In this document: positions 10,823 to 22,112 of the stretch, in pieces
Numbering within the stretch: the stretch's first letter is position 1
Layout of the letters: every line of letters begins with the position of its first letter
NCBI GenBank assembly: GCA_038496445.1
Contig: JALMLS010000073.1
Location: 1 to 44,316 of the forward strand
Origin: Trichosphaerium sp. ATCC 40318
Lineage: Eukaryota > Discosea > Flabellinia > Trichosidae
DNA: 44,316 nt
Direction of reading: 5' to 3'
Translations under genes and position numbers: made by a program
The notes under the pieces: generated by a model
The model's database searches: none
What the model saw: only the letters and a program-made list of their open reading frames with translations
Told to the model about the DNA's origin: nothing

Positions 10823-12623
10823 ATGAGCGTTGTGCGAAAATCTAGCGATCTAGAGTACGTTTCGAGACGATTGCGACCTGATTTTAGAAACCTCGTTGTT
10901 TGGCTCTAGATATTGTTGTTTTATGTGTACAAGTGACAACAATATTCTAAGCAATATTCTAGCGAGAATGGCGTGCCTCTGACCGATCGGAGCCAAAAAC
11001 GAAAAAATGAAAAAAAGCGAGTTAAACAACTCAAAGCAATAGAAAACCAAAGCGCCTTATACAACTTTGCCGAAAAGGACGCGCTCAACGCCTTTCAAAA
11101 GGCAATGGCCTCTCTAAAGAAATCAGGCAATGGACTCCCCGAAGACGTATGTTTTTCGTCAAAACCACACCAAAACGTTCAATGTCAAGCAATTTTATTT
11201 ATGCAACGGCTATGTGTCTTTAAACATGCCTAGCAGCTCTTTTTATGCGTTTATTCCTAATTATGCAAACGTCTTTCTAATTACAAATGGGTGTAGGTCA
11301 TGTACAAAGTATTCAAATATTTCGATATACGACACCTATGCCTTTGCAGTCGTGTCTGCAAATATTGGCACGCATTATTGTATTCAGACTCTTTTTGGTA
11401 TCCACTATATCTTGAGCACTTCCCAATCACCAAGGTACGCCTTTAGAGCATAGAAGGTTTATTGACAAAAGCAATAAACACTATTTTTTTTTATTTACTT
11501 ACCATAACGCCTTTGCAACAACTTGAATGGAAATCAACGCTTATTTAGATGTTTTGTTGTTTTTTTTTTTGCCTTATTTGTAATGTTTTTGTTTTTGTGC
11601 AGTCTTTGACACTTATAATAGGAGCTTGCTCTCGCAAGTAACCATGGCGCTTCTTCGGCTTGGCGTGCTCATTTTTTGGTATGTTTAGTTTGCTTTAGAA
11701 CCTTTAAATATTGGTTTTATTTTCATTTGTGTTTTGACATCGTGTTTTTTAGCGTGCGTACATTGAGAATGAAAACAAACAGAATAAGAGACAAAAAACT
11801 CCAAGAGGACATAGAGGTGCTAATGAGATTAAAAAGAGCAATGAGATTAGAGTAGTACGCAGGGCAAAACGGTTGAGAAAGGATAAATCATCAAAACCAA
11901 GAGGCAGAGTACGTCAAAATTTGGAACATACTTTTCTTCTTTTTTTGAAAAACAATTTATTTTTTGTACCACAATATTTAATGGTTTTGTTTATTCTTTG
12001 AGTAGTTGCGTAGAGGCACACAGGATTCTACCAATTCGTCTGATGGAGATGTTGATATGGTAAGGTCTGGTTCTGATAAATCCATCGTACGTTGCTATAT
12101 ACACCGTTATGACTATGATGCTTACTTGTGTAGACGTCTGGTAGCGAGTCGCCACGATTTGGCTTCAAACATGCTGAAATATCTCCTCCGCCTCCAGGCT
12201 CGATGACTGGTACATAATATTTTCTAGTTGCATTTTAGCCAAGCAGAACTATAGAGCTGTGCTTTCGGCTATGTTCGTAGCGGTTTTCAATTTTTGAATT
12301 TTTTTTTTTTTGGTTTTCGTATGTTATTTGTGTATGTATTGCCTACCAATTGCCTTCGTGTATTTTTTTGTAGCTTCTAAGCTTAAGTGGCGGTCAAACT
12401 ATTTTTGACTTTTTTCGCTGCTTCAAAAGCAGTTTACTTTATATTCGCGGTGAGTAACATACGCAAAGGCTCGAGGAAGAATCGATACGGTAATCGGGAA
12501 CGCTCGTTAACAGTAGCTGGTTTATCTACATCTCCGCGGTATTCAGGCGCTCTGAGTCCGCGCTACACTGGTATACGAAAGGATATGAACTATGTATATG
12601 AAATAGGTAATTTTGGTGTTTAG
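10823..12623 (+). CDS. F-box protein with basic, Ser/Pro-rich tail
   Basis: Proposed exons: 10823-10854, 10963-11146, 11297-11434, 11622-11678, 11753-11908, 12006-12086 (or -12059), 12134-12209, 12374-12392, 12455-12623; about 300 residues. The domain is split by a phase-0 intron: GNGLPED then VMYKVFKYFDIRHLCLCSRV-CKYWHALLYSDSFWYPLYL, a clear F-box ending in the usual W..L/W pattern, followed by SSAWRAHFLRAYIENENKQ, typical of sequence after an F-box. The rest is low complexity: a Lys/Arg-rich stretch, then Ser/Pro (SGSESPRFG, ISPPPPGS). F-box proteins carry substrates to SCF ubiquitin ligases; no WD40, LRR or Kelch substrate domain is visible. The first five exons are well supported; the last three, including a GTCAAA donor and a 19-nt exon, are tentative. 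Confidence 0.72.
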
Positions 12624-12776
12624 TAAGGCAAGCGCCACTGCAGTAGTAGCGCTTACCAACGAACGCCGTTTTGTAAACGTTACAGCAAGAAAGAATACGG
12701 TTAAACAATTTTCATATTTTTTAAATCGCGTTAGCGCTCGTTATCCTTCTTGCTGTACCGTGACAAACTTTCTAGT

Positions 12777-14640
12777 ATGCGTATCGTATTTTATATTTAA
12801 TTATTTATTAATTCACACTTGGTATCCCTCTATCGACATTTTTTTTTTCTTTTTTGTCTGCTTACTCATTTTTACCTTAGAGAACTTTACTGAGATACGA
12901 GATGACGTATTGGCTTGGGTTCGTCACCAACTTCGTTCATACTCTCACGTTAAGATTACTGGATTGAACAGGTGCGTCGTTGTTTCTGTTCTTTTTTTGT
13001 TTTGTGTTTCTTTTATTATTGGCTCTGACCCTGGTGGCTTAGTTTTTCAAATGGCGTACCCTTCTTGGCGTTGCTACATGCTGTTGATCACAAACTTGTA
13101 GATTTGGATCAATTTGAAATGGTAACGGTTTTTTCTTCCTTTCCTTTTATTGTTTTATTTGTGGAGAGGCTCTTTAACTAATTGTTTTTAATTTGTAGAC
13201 TGATAAAAAGAGATTACTTGCAACAGTGTTTCAGTTAGCCGAAAAGTACTTAGATATTCCTCCATTATTGAGTCCAGATGCTATTGTAGAAGGTAAGACG
13301 ACATAAAAGCAACAAAATGCTGATAATCTATAATTTTTTTTACTCATCTACGCGTAGGCGAAACACCTGAAGCTCTTCTATTGTATCTCTACATTTTTAA
13401 GATTAAGATTGAAGTACTGTCTATGAAGAAGAATCCTATTGGTACCATTCAAAACGAAGTATCACGTCTACGACATTTGGTGAAAAATGTACGTTTGCGG
13501 GTTCTTTTTTTGTAGCAACGACGGCGTTAGCTTTGTATGAAGCATGCACTTCGAAGCACAAGCGAATTTCTAGTCTACAAAAACCATTTTGTTGTTTGCT
13601 TTTTTTTTTTCTATTTAAACGCTTCTGACGATGGCTAAGGAGCTGAGTGTGCTTGATGGTGTTAAAGTTGACTTTGATGAGACAGTGCTACGTATATCTG
13701 ACCTTACTGATGATCAACAAAATCAAAGAATGGAATTTTACAAACAGTATGCAACGAGATTAATTTTATCTTCCGATACTGTCCAATACCTTTTATTGGA
13801 TTATTTTTTTTCTTCTTCCTAGAGGTCTTATTTTGTTTATAGGCGATCTGAGCGTACAGAAGAGGCTATTAAAGAAGCTCTAGAAGTAAATAAAGTGCTA
13901 TATCGCCAAAACGAGCTACTGAAGGAAAAAAATGATAAACTCCATGAACGTGTTAAAACGCTTGAAAAACTTGCTGAATATGAAGCGGAAGAGCGTCGTC
14001 GCTTGCAGGAGCAGTTTACTTTGCAAGAAAAACTTCGTGCAATCGAAGAACTTTTGAGCGAAGAAGATATTGAACAATACATTGAAGAAGCCAAAAAGGG
14101 TAATGTAGAGCCTATAGGATCTAATTCAAAGATTGAAGAACTTAACGAGATTCTTGGAAACAAACCAAAGTCAAAAGCGCAGCAAATGATGCGTATGAAG
14201 AACCTATCAAGCGGAAAGGATAAACCGAAACAGATTCAAAGAACAACAGCAGCTGCTGGAGGACTTCATAGTTTGTCAACACATTCTTCACATTCTACTC
14301 CTTCAGAGGCTTCGAATACATCTTCTACAGCTAGTCTCCCACCTCAAGCCGGATCAGATTCTCAAGTAAGCGTTGCGGCACCTTTGGGACATGCTCAGCC
14401 TTTATCTGAAAGAACAAAATCTGTTACTTTTTCAGCCAATGGTAGTGCTCCACCTGTGGTGAAACCTGAGCCTATTAAGGTTGTTAAAGCTAAAGAAGAA
14501 GTACCTGCAGTATCACCAAGAAGGCATATGTCTCCTAGAGGTCGTAGGAATAAGTGTAAGACTGTTTGAACTAAAAAACATGTTGCTAATTTTTTTTTTG
14601 TTTAGTGGTGAACAAAAATAGTCAAGAACTCGATCCTTAG
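12777..14640 (+). CDS. Calponin-homology domain, coiled-coil protein
   Basis: Exons: 12777-12780 (ATG plus one base), 12881-12971, 13043-13121, 13199-13292, 13358-13488, 13640-13746, 13843-14555, 14606-14640; 417 residues. Residues about 5-110 form one CH domain: DDVLAWVRHQL, SFSNGVPFLALLHAVDHKLV, the KKRLLATVFQLAEKYLDIP helix, and a final ALLLYLYIFK helix. A linker then leads into about 90 residues of charged heptad-like coiled coil (ELLKEKNDKLHERVKTLEKL, then ERRRLQEQF), and a Ser/Thr/Pro-rich basic tail. Single CH domains bind actin or tubulin or act as scaffolds, so a cytoskeletal role is inferred. The four-nucleotide first coding exon is the weakest point, chosen because it gives an in-phase ATG and no other ATG opens the CH frame. 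The last intron (14556-14605) moves the stop past an earlier in-frame TGA. Confidence 0.85.
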
Positions 14641-15125
14641 ATAGATCTATGGGATGAAGATGAAAACAGTTGATTTTTCTTTTGATTTTGAGAACCAACA
14701 AAAGAAGAATCTCTTAGCGTGGAGCTCCGTGTAAGGTCTAAAATTACATGTGTGTGGTGCACTTTGTAAAGGGTGAGAGGGGTTGAGAGTTGGGGTTTTT
14801 GGCTTATTAATTCCTTCCCTCTTCTTCTTGCTCTTTTTTGTTTAATGTAGATAGTGCGCCTGATCATGCTTTTTACGCTTAGTTGTATAATGTAATTAAT
14901 TTAAGAAAAAAAAGAGAATTAAACCAATTAATGATTTTATTGCTGTTGTTTTCTGTATTTATTGTAATGTACGGTGTTCACACTCCTCGTATAAAAACTA
15001 GAAATAGTAGCCGCAATCGGAGAGTTTACCTATAGCGTGCATCCTGCAATTGTTACCTTTTTAAAACGAGATGGTTTGCAAAATATATCAACTGGAAAAC
15101 AAACAGTTTTTTATTGGTTGTTTGA
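14641..15125. other. Intergenic between convergent genes
   Basis: Lies between the 3' ends of the CH-domain gene and surface-protein copy A. T- and A-rich; several short ORFs on both strands without recognisable content. Confidence 0.6.
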
Positions 15126-16950
15126 TTACATTGCTTGTAGTAAAAGACATATTATCAAACATACTGAGAGGAGAATCAAACTTATTTTGGTTTCCAATAT
15201 AACTGCAGTTGATGTTGGAGTGTCGTTTGTTGTAGGTTCTTCACTTGGAACACTTGAATCAATTGGCGAGTTACTCACATTTGGTTGTACTGATGGCGAA
15301 CGTGTTTGAACTGCATCCGGCGATAGCACGTTTGATGGAGATACAAAAGGTGCACCTGTTGAAGCAGAGATAGGCGACGACGTTGAAGGAGGTGGAGGAG
15401 GACATAGATATTGTTCATCAGCGAAAAAAATGGAAACTGTCTTTTGTCCTTGTGTCACGACCTTAAATGGTGGTTAAATAAATACTTGCTATTCCATGGC
15501 ACGTACAACGCCAATACCACATCTTGTTCCATCACGGGATATCCATGCTACATCCTGAGTTACAGGTTGATACGGTTCATTTGGTAAAATATTTGTAATC
15601 ACGTTGTTGTTACTTGTTATGGAATTAAGAACTGTCCTTCTAGTACGATATGTTCTTATCACAGATGCAACAAAGTCTAGTTTCTCATGCGAAGAAGGAG
15701 CCATAACCACATTATTTGAATTTAGATCAATTGCAAAGTGTTGTGAGAGAGAATTGTAGTGAACTTTTAGTCGTCCCGGGTTTGTACAATCCAATGATAG
15801 ACGTTGAAGTAACAGAGATTTACTGTGTTTTGTGTATAAAAACACTGCCGCATGTTTGGTTACCGGAGCGTATGCTGTACTTTTTAAGAACGAGGCAGTT
15901 CTTCCGGCAGACACAGTACTCAATATCTAGTTGAAAAGTATGAATAACCAACTTGCGCATGTGAACTTTTTTTGTTTCTGTTTACCTCGGTATAGGGAGA
16001 AGTGATAAACTGCGTATAGATGTCAGTATCGCTGAATGTACGATAAAAGAAAAGGAAGCATTCATCCATGGCAACTGCTGTAGTGTATCTTTTGTATCCT
16101 GCGTTACTAACTAAAAAGAGGTTAGTATTTAAGTATTTAGTGCTCTTTAAACGCACAGTTAGTATCCATCTTTCGAACTTGTTTGTCTTCATTCACAAAG
16201 ATAGGGTACAATCCTGGTGTCACAATCATATACGTATTTGTAGCTAAAGTATCAGGTTATTATCAATACATGTAACTTTGTATAACGAAACGCACTCCTA
16301 GCGAAGGAGAAACCATAATCTGCATCAAACCATGTGCTATCCCTAAGTAGTTCAAGAGGCTCTGAAACCGTTAGCTAGTGAACATTAGATAACGATATTG
16401 ATATACAGTACGTACGCCTCCGTTGTATCCAATAAATCGTAGGTACATGGTATAGTTATCGCGACCAAGTGCGTCTCGAGTTAACACAGCAAACTCATCA
16501 TTTCCGTATATAATCTGCAAGTAAGCCACGGGTACTGATACTCTATGGACACTTGCAGTTCCACCAGAAATTTCTAAGAAAATACGTTACTTGTCAGCAC
16601 GTGAATATTATAAAAACAAGTGCTTGCCTTCGAGTGTACCCATCATAATAGCAAAACCAGTTTGCTTTAAATATCCATCCACAGTATTAATACAAATACG
16701 AACAGCTAAACAGACAACATCTCCTTTGCCGGGTATGGTACCACTAGTGATGACCGGATCATGTAGCTCTTCATCCATGCTCTCCAGTACTTGTTCCAGA
16801 CCCAAAGTACGCAAATCGCTCCATTCGTTAAGCTCCAAAGCAAACGCTAGTTGTATTTAATAGGTTATGCAAGAAGGTATTGAAGGTACATTTAAATGAA
16901 AGCAATACAAAAAGAACCAATAGCGTAGTGGTGTTGTATGTTGTATTCAT
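15126..16950 (-). CDS. Secreted, probably GPI-anchored surface protein, tandem copy A
   Basis: Eight exons: 16950-16890, 16846-16628, 16573-16416, 16374-16296, 16243-16157, 16110-15986, 15926-15507, 15461-15126; 494 residues. An N-terminal signal peptide (TTLLVLFVLLSFKSFA) is split by intron 1. The ectodomain of about 380 residues has repeated short beta-rich patterns (HAAVFLYTK, DFVASVIRT, QDVAWISRDG, TVSIFFADEQ), suggestive of a beta-propeller, though I recognise no family. A PPPPP run opens a Ser/Pro/Thr-rich stalk. The protein ends in a hydrophobic segment with almost nothing after it (ISLILLSVCLIICLLLQAM), as in GPI signals; a tail anchor is the alternative. Intron 2 begins with GC (GAAG|GCAAGC). 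Every exon boundary is shared with copy B at 19401-21324. Confidence 0.85.
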
Positions 16951-17183
16951 TGTGTACAATGAAGGTGTATGAATAGGAAAAAAAAGGATTGTTAGCCATA
17001 GTGGATCATAGTGCACCTCGTATTTATGTCCTTTATCATTGTATGTTTATGTCACAAAGAACCAGAATTAGTCCACACTGGGTTAAAGTAGTTTACTGCG
17101 AAACTTTATTGCAGCTTTTTTTGGTGTAAAATTACTTTCTGTGGTTGATAAAGCCTTTATCAAAATATATGGAGGCTATGGAC
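16951..17183. promoter_or_regulatory. Upstream region of copy A, duplicated upstream of copy B
   Basis: The string GTTAGCCATAGTGGATCATA at 16989-17008 recurs exactly at 21360-21379, about 40 bp upstream of each copy's start codon. The tandem duplication therefore carried the proximal promoter. No specific factor site is recognised. Confidence 0.55.
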
Positions 17184-17230
17184 GCATTTAGTCACGGTCC
17201 TATTCTTTCCGGGTTGCCCTATTTTTTCCG
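17184..17230 (+). repeat. Left arm of inverted repeat
   Basis: Reverse complement of the arm at 19106-19150 over about 42 bp with few mismatches. It contains two head-to-tail copies of a motif reading CCGGAAARAATAGGRC on the minus strand; the outer end is TTAGTCA, matching TGACTAA at the other end. Confidence 0.65.
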
Positions 17231-19105
17231 CTTTTGAAAGTGCGTATTAATATGTGCAGAGACATTTGCGACAGAAACGGGGTCGCGAAACGCACTTTCT
17301 TAGTTTTCATAAAATTCCAAGCTTTTAGCATTGCCAAGCGTTACATTTCCAACCGAAATAGCTGGGCGCTACACGGCTAAACAACAATCAGGCTAAAACA
17401 GAACTCAAGCTGCCTATGACATGAAGTGAGAACAAAAAGAAAAATAATTTCAACACACAATTTTCAACAAATCACCGAAAAAAAAAAGTGTCGCAACTTT
17501 TTGGGCCAACCACTAAGTGTACGAAATTTAACACAGAGGAGAGGTTGTCGAGAGTATCAAATAATTGTTTGTTAAAATTCACAAAGCCGTAAACAGTGAT
17601 TTAAGATTCGGGTGTGAACATTAGCATTAAAACTGGGCCACAAAATCAAAGATGTACATATGCGCTATATTTCTTACTACACCTGAGTCATTAGGAAATA
17701 TAGTGAGCCAGTCTGCAACATTCAGGTTTTACACTCTGAGAATGTGATGTCACCAAAATTGTTGATCACATTTTTAGTTTTTTGTGGTTGTATTTGGAGT
17801 TGACTCCGTAAGTTTGTATCCCATGATTCAAAATGTGTCCCAATTCGGTACAAATCATTCATGATAAGTGAGACAATGGGCAAGTTGACGTTTGCAATGA
17901 ATATATCCAGGAAAGGCGTTAATACTGTATTTATTACACTTGTGGCATCCTCATGTAAAGAGTAAAAAGTGGTATATTTCTATGCTCAGAGAAGCGTTTG
18001 TGCTACAGATCCATATCACCAGCACTACATGTATAATGAGGAGGGAAATCATAGTAGTAGAAGTGGTGCAAATTTTTTTCGTGAGTGGTAAACGGAGACT
18101 ATCCTTTCTCAAAAAATTCACAATTTGCTTCTACATTTGAACATTCTCAGTCCCCATCCCTATATTCCACAGGCTACTTGATGTTTGTATACAAGCACCA
18201 ACACTATGTTGTAGACGCTCATTATATAAGATTGCATTTAAATAATGGGAGATGCTCATTTCACATCAATTCTTACTTGTTGTGTATGTTTGTGTGGCGA
18301 TAGTTAAACTCAATATTGACATCATAATATGGTATGTAATTTTATATAAAGCTGTAGTTCAAAGCAAACATATTAATACTCTAAAGTTGGACTGTTAATG
18401 TCACAATAGGTATACGCTGGTGTTGGCCTACAGAAAAATATAGATTGTGGAAAAAAACTGAAAAAACTGATGTGCCAACATGATTTGTCTGACCTGAAGT
18501 CATTGACAAAACATCGATGAAAGTATAAATGAGTTATAGTTAATATAACAAGCCTTTGATATTAAGCTGTATACCCATCTGCGTTTGGGTGACGGTGACT
18601 AAGAGTATGATGTTAATTCTATAAGTGCAATAGAGTTTGATAAAGATCAAACATAGAAATAATTTTCAGTCTACCTGAGAAACAGCACTTGTTCTCAACT
18701 GGTAACAAAACCTGTGCATCCCAAATTTGCAAAAAAAAAGTTACAATGGAAAGCTAGAAAAGCAAAATTAAAAACAACGTTGCATAAAAAAATACCAAAT
18801 CAGCCCTCTGTAAACTCCAAACATGAATTGTACGTTTCTTATGAGAGGTACTATAAGTAAAATATGTCTAGTAGATGGCGTGTAAGTAGTGCGAGATGAA
18901 AGCGTGCTCTAGTTTCCCAAAAGTGTTTTACAATATCAGAGGCAAAAATAGTGAGAAATGCGTGTAAGCTAACAAGTAACAGCATATCTGAGTACCTATA
19001 CCGCGTGCCTAATATCGTGTATTCCTTATACTAGAATTCGGAATATCTTACTTATGTTTGAAGGGAGAAACTTATTGTTTTGTACTGAAATTTTTGATTT
19101 TTACC
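17231..19105. mobile_element. Possible non-autonomous element between inverted repeats
   Basis: About 1.9 kb of sequence bounded by the inverted repeat, lying between the tandem paralogues. No ORF longer than about 70 codons, no transposase motif and no spliceable coding series were seen on either strand. A MITE-like or decayed DNA transposon is inferred from the termini alone; no target-site duplication was found. Confidence 0.35.
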
Positions 19106-19150
19106 CGGAAAAAATAGGGCGGTCCGGAAAAAATAGGACGCTGACTAATT
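19106..19150 (-). repeat. Right arm of inverted repeat
   Basis: Reads CGGAAAAAATAGGGC, a three-base spacer, then CCGGAAAAAATAGGAC and TGACTAATT: the same double motif and outer end as the left arm at 17184-17230, in opposite orientation. Confidence 0.65.
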
Positions 19151-19400
19151 ACAGCGCTTAGCGATTTAGTGCTTTATGATCTCACTTACGATTCAATAAA
19201 TGTGATCTCATATACACTTCACATACCTAAGTTTCATGTAGTGAAACACGTGATGTTTGTATTACCTACTCAGTCCATCTTTACTCAACTCAGTTTATGA
19301 TCGAGTCATTCCTAGTACTTAGCGAATAGATAATACCTCTACTAGGTTGTTGTATTCATACTAATTAATACAACAGGAAAAAAACAGTTTATTAGTTCGA

Positions 19401-21324
19401 TTACATTCCGACCAGTAAAAGACACATTATCAAATATCCTGAGAGGAAAATCGAACTTGTTTTGGTTTCCAACATAAATGCACTAGATGCTAAAGTAGTG
19501 TTGGTTGTTGGATGTAAATTAGGGCTCTTTGTTGTAGGTTCTTCACTTGGAACACTTGAATCAATTGGCGAGTTACTCACACTTGGTTGTACTGATGGCG
19601 AACGTGTTTGAACTGCATCAGGCGACAGTACGTTTGACGGAGTTACAAAGGGTGCGCTTGCGGGAGGTTTTGTAGATGGAGGAGATGTATTAGGAGGGTT
19701 TGTAGGCGGAGGAAGAGTAGGTGGAGGAGGACATAGATATTGTTCATCAGCGAAAAAAATGGAAACTGTATTTTGCCCGTATATCACAACCTTAAATAGC
19801 GGTTAAATAAATACTTATTATTCCATAGTACGTACAACACCGACACCACATCTAGTTTCACTACTGGACAACCATGCTACATCCTGAGTTAAAGGTTTAT
19901 ACGGTTGGTTTGGTAAGACATTTGAAATAATTTCGTTTTCACTTGTTATGGAATAGAGAACTGTCTTTCTATCACGGTTCGCCGTTCGTATCACAGCTGC
20001 AATGAAAGCTTTGCTTTCATGTGAAGAGGGAGCTATTGCAACAGTTCTTGTATACGTATCAATTTCAATTTTTGTTGATAAAATATCGTTGTGAACAACT
20101 ACTGGTACCGATCCTGAGTTTGTACAATCTAATGATAGTTGTTGAATTCTCAGAGTTTTATCTCCAGCAAAGCCTGTGAATAAAAATACTCCTGCGTGCT
20201 TGGAAACTGGGTCGTATGCTACACTATCAAAGAACCGAGTGGTGGAGCCTCTATAAGCAGTATACTTCATCAACTAGTAGGATGTTACTCATTTGAAATG
20301 TTTTGTTTTGCTTTCTGTTTACCTCAGTGTAGGGAGAGGTGATAGACTGTGTTTCGATGTCACCATTTGCACTTCTTTTAAAAATAAAAAGGAAGCATTC
20401 ATCCATGGCAATTGCTGTAGTATCTCTTACAGGAAAGCTTGGTGTTTGAATTACTAAACGAATGTGAGGCAAGTACTACGTTGTTGTTTGAACGTACAGT
20501 TAGTATCCATCTTTCGTACTTGTTTGTCTCCATTCACAAAGGTAGGGTATAATCCTGGTGTCACAATCATGTATGTATTTGTAGCTAAAGCATCAGGTTA
20601 TAATCAGGTTACTATCCATAAATGTTACTTTGTTTTTCGAAACATACGTCTAGCGAATGTGAAACCCAAACCTGCATCGAAACTGGCGCTACTGGTATGT
20701 ATTTCAAGGGGCTCTGAAATTGTTAACTATACAAATAAATGTTAGATACCCATAGCATTGATATTGTACGTACGCCTCCGTTGTACCTAATAAATCGTAG
20801 GTACATGGTAAATTTTGAAGGACCGACTGTATCTCGAGTTAACACAGCAAACTCATCATTTCCATATACAATCTGTAAATGCTCCACGGGTACTGCTACT
20901 TTATGGACACTTGCAGTTCCACCAGAAATTTCTAAGAAAAAATACACGTTAATTGTCAGCACGTGAATATTATAAAAACAAGTGCTTGCCTTCGAGTGTA
21001 CCCATCATGACAACAAACCCGCTTATTTGCAGTGTATCTAAAATGCCAGCGATACGAACAGCTAAGCAGACAACATCTCCCTTACTGGGTATGGTACCAC
21101 TAGCGATGACCGGATCACGAATCTGTTCTTTCGTATTATTGAGTACTTGTTCCAGACCCAAGGTGCGCAAATCACCCCATTCGTTCAGCTCCAAAGCAAA
21201 CGCTAGTTGTATTTTTTAAGGAACTTAATGGCAGAAGGTTACGCAGGAAGGTATTGTAGGTACCCTGAAATGAAAGCAATACAAAAAGAAACGAAAGGGT
21301 AGTAATTTGTTGTGTTGTACTCAT
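19401..21324 (-). CDS. Secreted, probably GPI-anchored surface protein, tandem copy B
   Basis: Eight exons: 21324-21264, 21202-20990, 20931-20774, 20726-20648, 20584-20498, 20453-20323, 20273-19836, 19790-19401; 518 residues. Signal peptide TTLSFLFVLLSFQ, then an ectodomain clearly paralogous to copy A: NEWGDLRTLGLEQVL, EISGGTASVHKV, YGNDEFAVLTRD, QDVAWLSSSETRCGVGVV and FFADEQYLCPPPP lie at the same places. The stalk is longer than in A, with several PP-x-T/N-P repeats, and ends in a hydrophobic GPI-type tail. Exons 1, 3, 4 and 5 have identical lengths in the two copies, and both use the same GC donor in intron 2. Divergence is greatest in the signal peptide, the stalk and parts of the ectodomain, the pattern expected of surface proteins under changing selection. 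Function unknown. Confidence 0.85.
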
Positions 21325-21797
21325 TATGTATAACAATGGGTGTGAATGAAAACAGAATTGTTAGCCATAGTGGATCATAGTGGTACACATTGTACAATAC
21401 TCGTTAATTTGGGAAAATAGCCACTCTTCGAAACTACCTCTACTTTGCCGCAGCTCAATAAGCATCAAGTCAATACAATTGAATGAACTCACAACAAAAA
21501 ATGTTGCGAGATGTTTGGGATACTGATGTGCCGCTTTAAAGGCGGTAACATGCCAGGGCTTAAACTTTTGCTGAACAGATAACACTGGTCTCATATACTT
21601 CGATAGCTAAATTAACTTAAAAAGGCGAAAAAATTGCTGAACTCGTACCCTTCCGTTATAACAACAGCTAGCTGGCAGCGATCACTCCATTACTAAACTG
21701 AGACAAAATAGCGGTGTCACCTTCAAATTCATATTGCTAGGGAAATAAAAAGGCTGCAACAACCTCTTTGTTGTCATAAAGGATTTTCTAGCAAAAG
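21325..21797. other. Intergenic upstream of copy B
   Basis: Contains the duplicated proximal promoter string at 21360-21379. The antisense ORF at 21361-21594 overlaps that duplicated non-coding segment and has no recognisable features. Confidence 0.5.
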
Positions 21798-21844
21798 TTT
21801 TTTTGTTTTTTTTTTGTTTTTTTTGTTTTTTTTTTTTTTTTTTT
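21798..21844 (-). repeat. Poly(A)-like tract (poly-T on + strand)
   Basis: About 47 bases of T interrupted by a few single G, directly abutting the stop codon of the minus-strand ORF at 21843-22112. Seen from that ORF it is a 3' A-rich tail. Confidence 0.8.
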
Positions 21845-22112
21845 ACATTCTTGGGCTTCCGCCTTCGAATGCCATTTTTGCTAGATCTATGTCATAGCTG
21901 GATATCATTACGATATTTGATACGCCTGTAGGTGGGTAGTAGAGGTCTTCTACCTGTGGGTCCCAAGTCAGAGCATAGGTGTAGTTTGGTCTGGTGTGAA
22001 CCAGGATGCTTTTAGGGACTGTGACCGTGACATTAATCACTAATGGTCTGCCCAGGAGAGAATCGTATTTTTTACGAGCGTACTTTCGCACTGCTCGGAG
22101 TAGTCTTGACAT
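21843..22112 (-). CDS. 89-codon ORF with 3' poly(A) tract, possibly retroposed
   Basis: Uninterrupted ORF: basic helical start MSRLLRAVRKYARKKYDSLL, then beta-type sequence with INVTVTVPKSILV and GVSNIVMISSYDID. I do not recognise it. The TAA stop is the first bases of the poly(A) tract, so polyadenylation may have created it, as in retroposed transcripts or LINE 3' ends. No splice sites are needed. Near-identical 10-mers flank the unit (GATTTTCTAG at 21782, GATTTTATAG at 22129), a weak candidate target-site duplication. Alternatives are an ordinary small gene that happens to abut a T tract, or a chance ORF. Confidence 0.4.
   Translation of the reverse strand: MSRLLRAVRKYARKKYDSLLGRPLVINVTVTVPKSILVHTRPNYTYALTWDPQVEDLYYPPTGVSNIVMISSYDIDLAKMAFEGGSPRM

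Noticed and set aside
12613-13101. One long ORF across the start of the CH domain
   Set aside because: It starts with GTG and its middle is an intron-like T-rich hydrophobic translation (runs of Phe); only the end is coding.
16828-17016. Earlier methionine for surface protein copy A (start at 17016)
   Set aside because: The upstream segment is the duplicated non-coding promoter; the start at 16950 matches the signal peptide and exon length of copy B.
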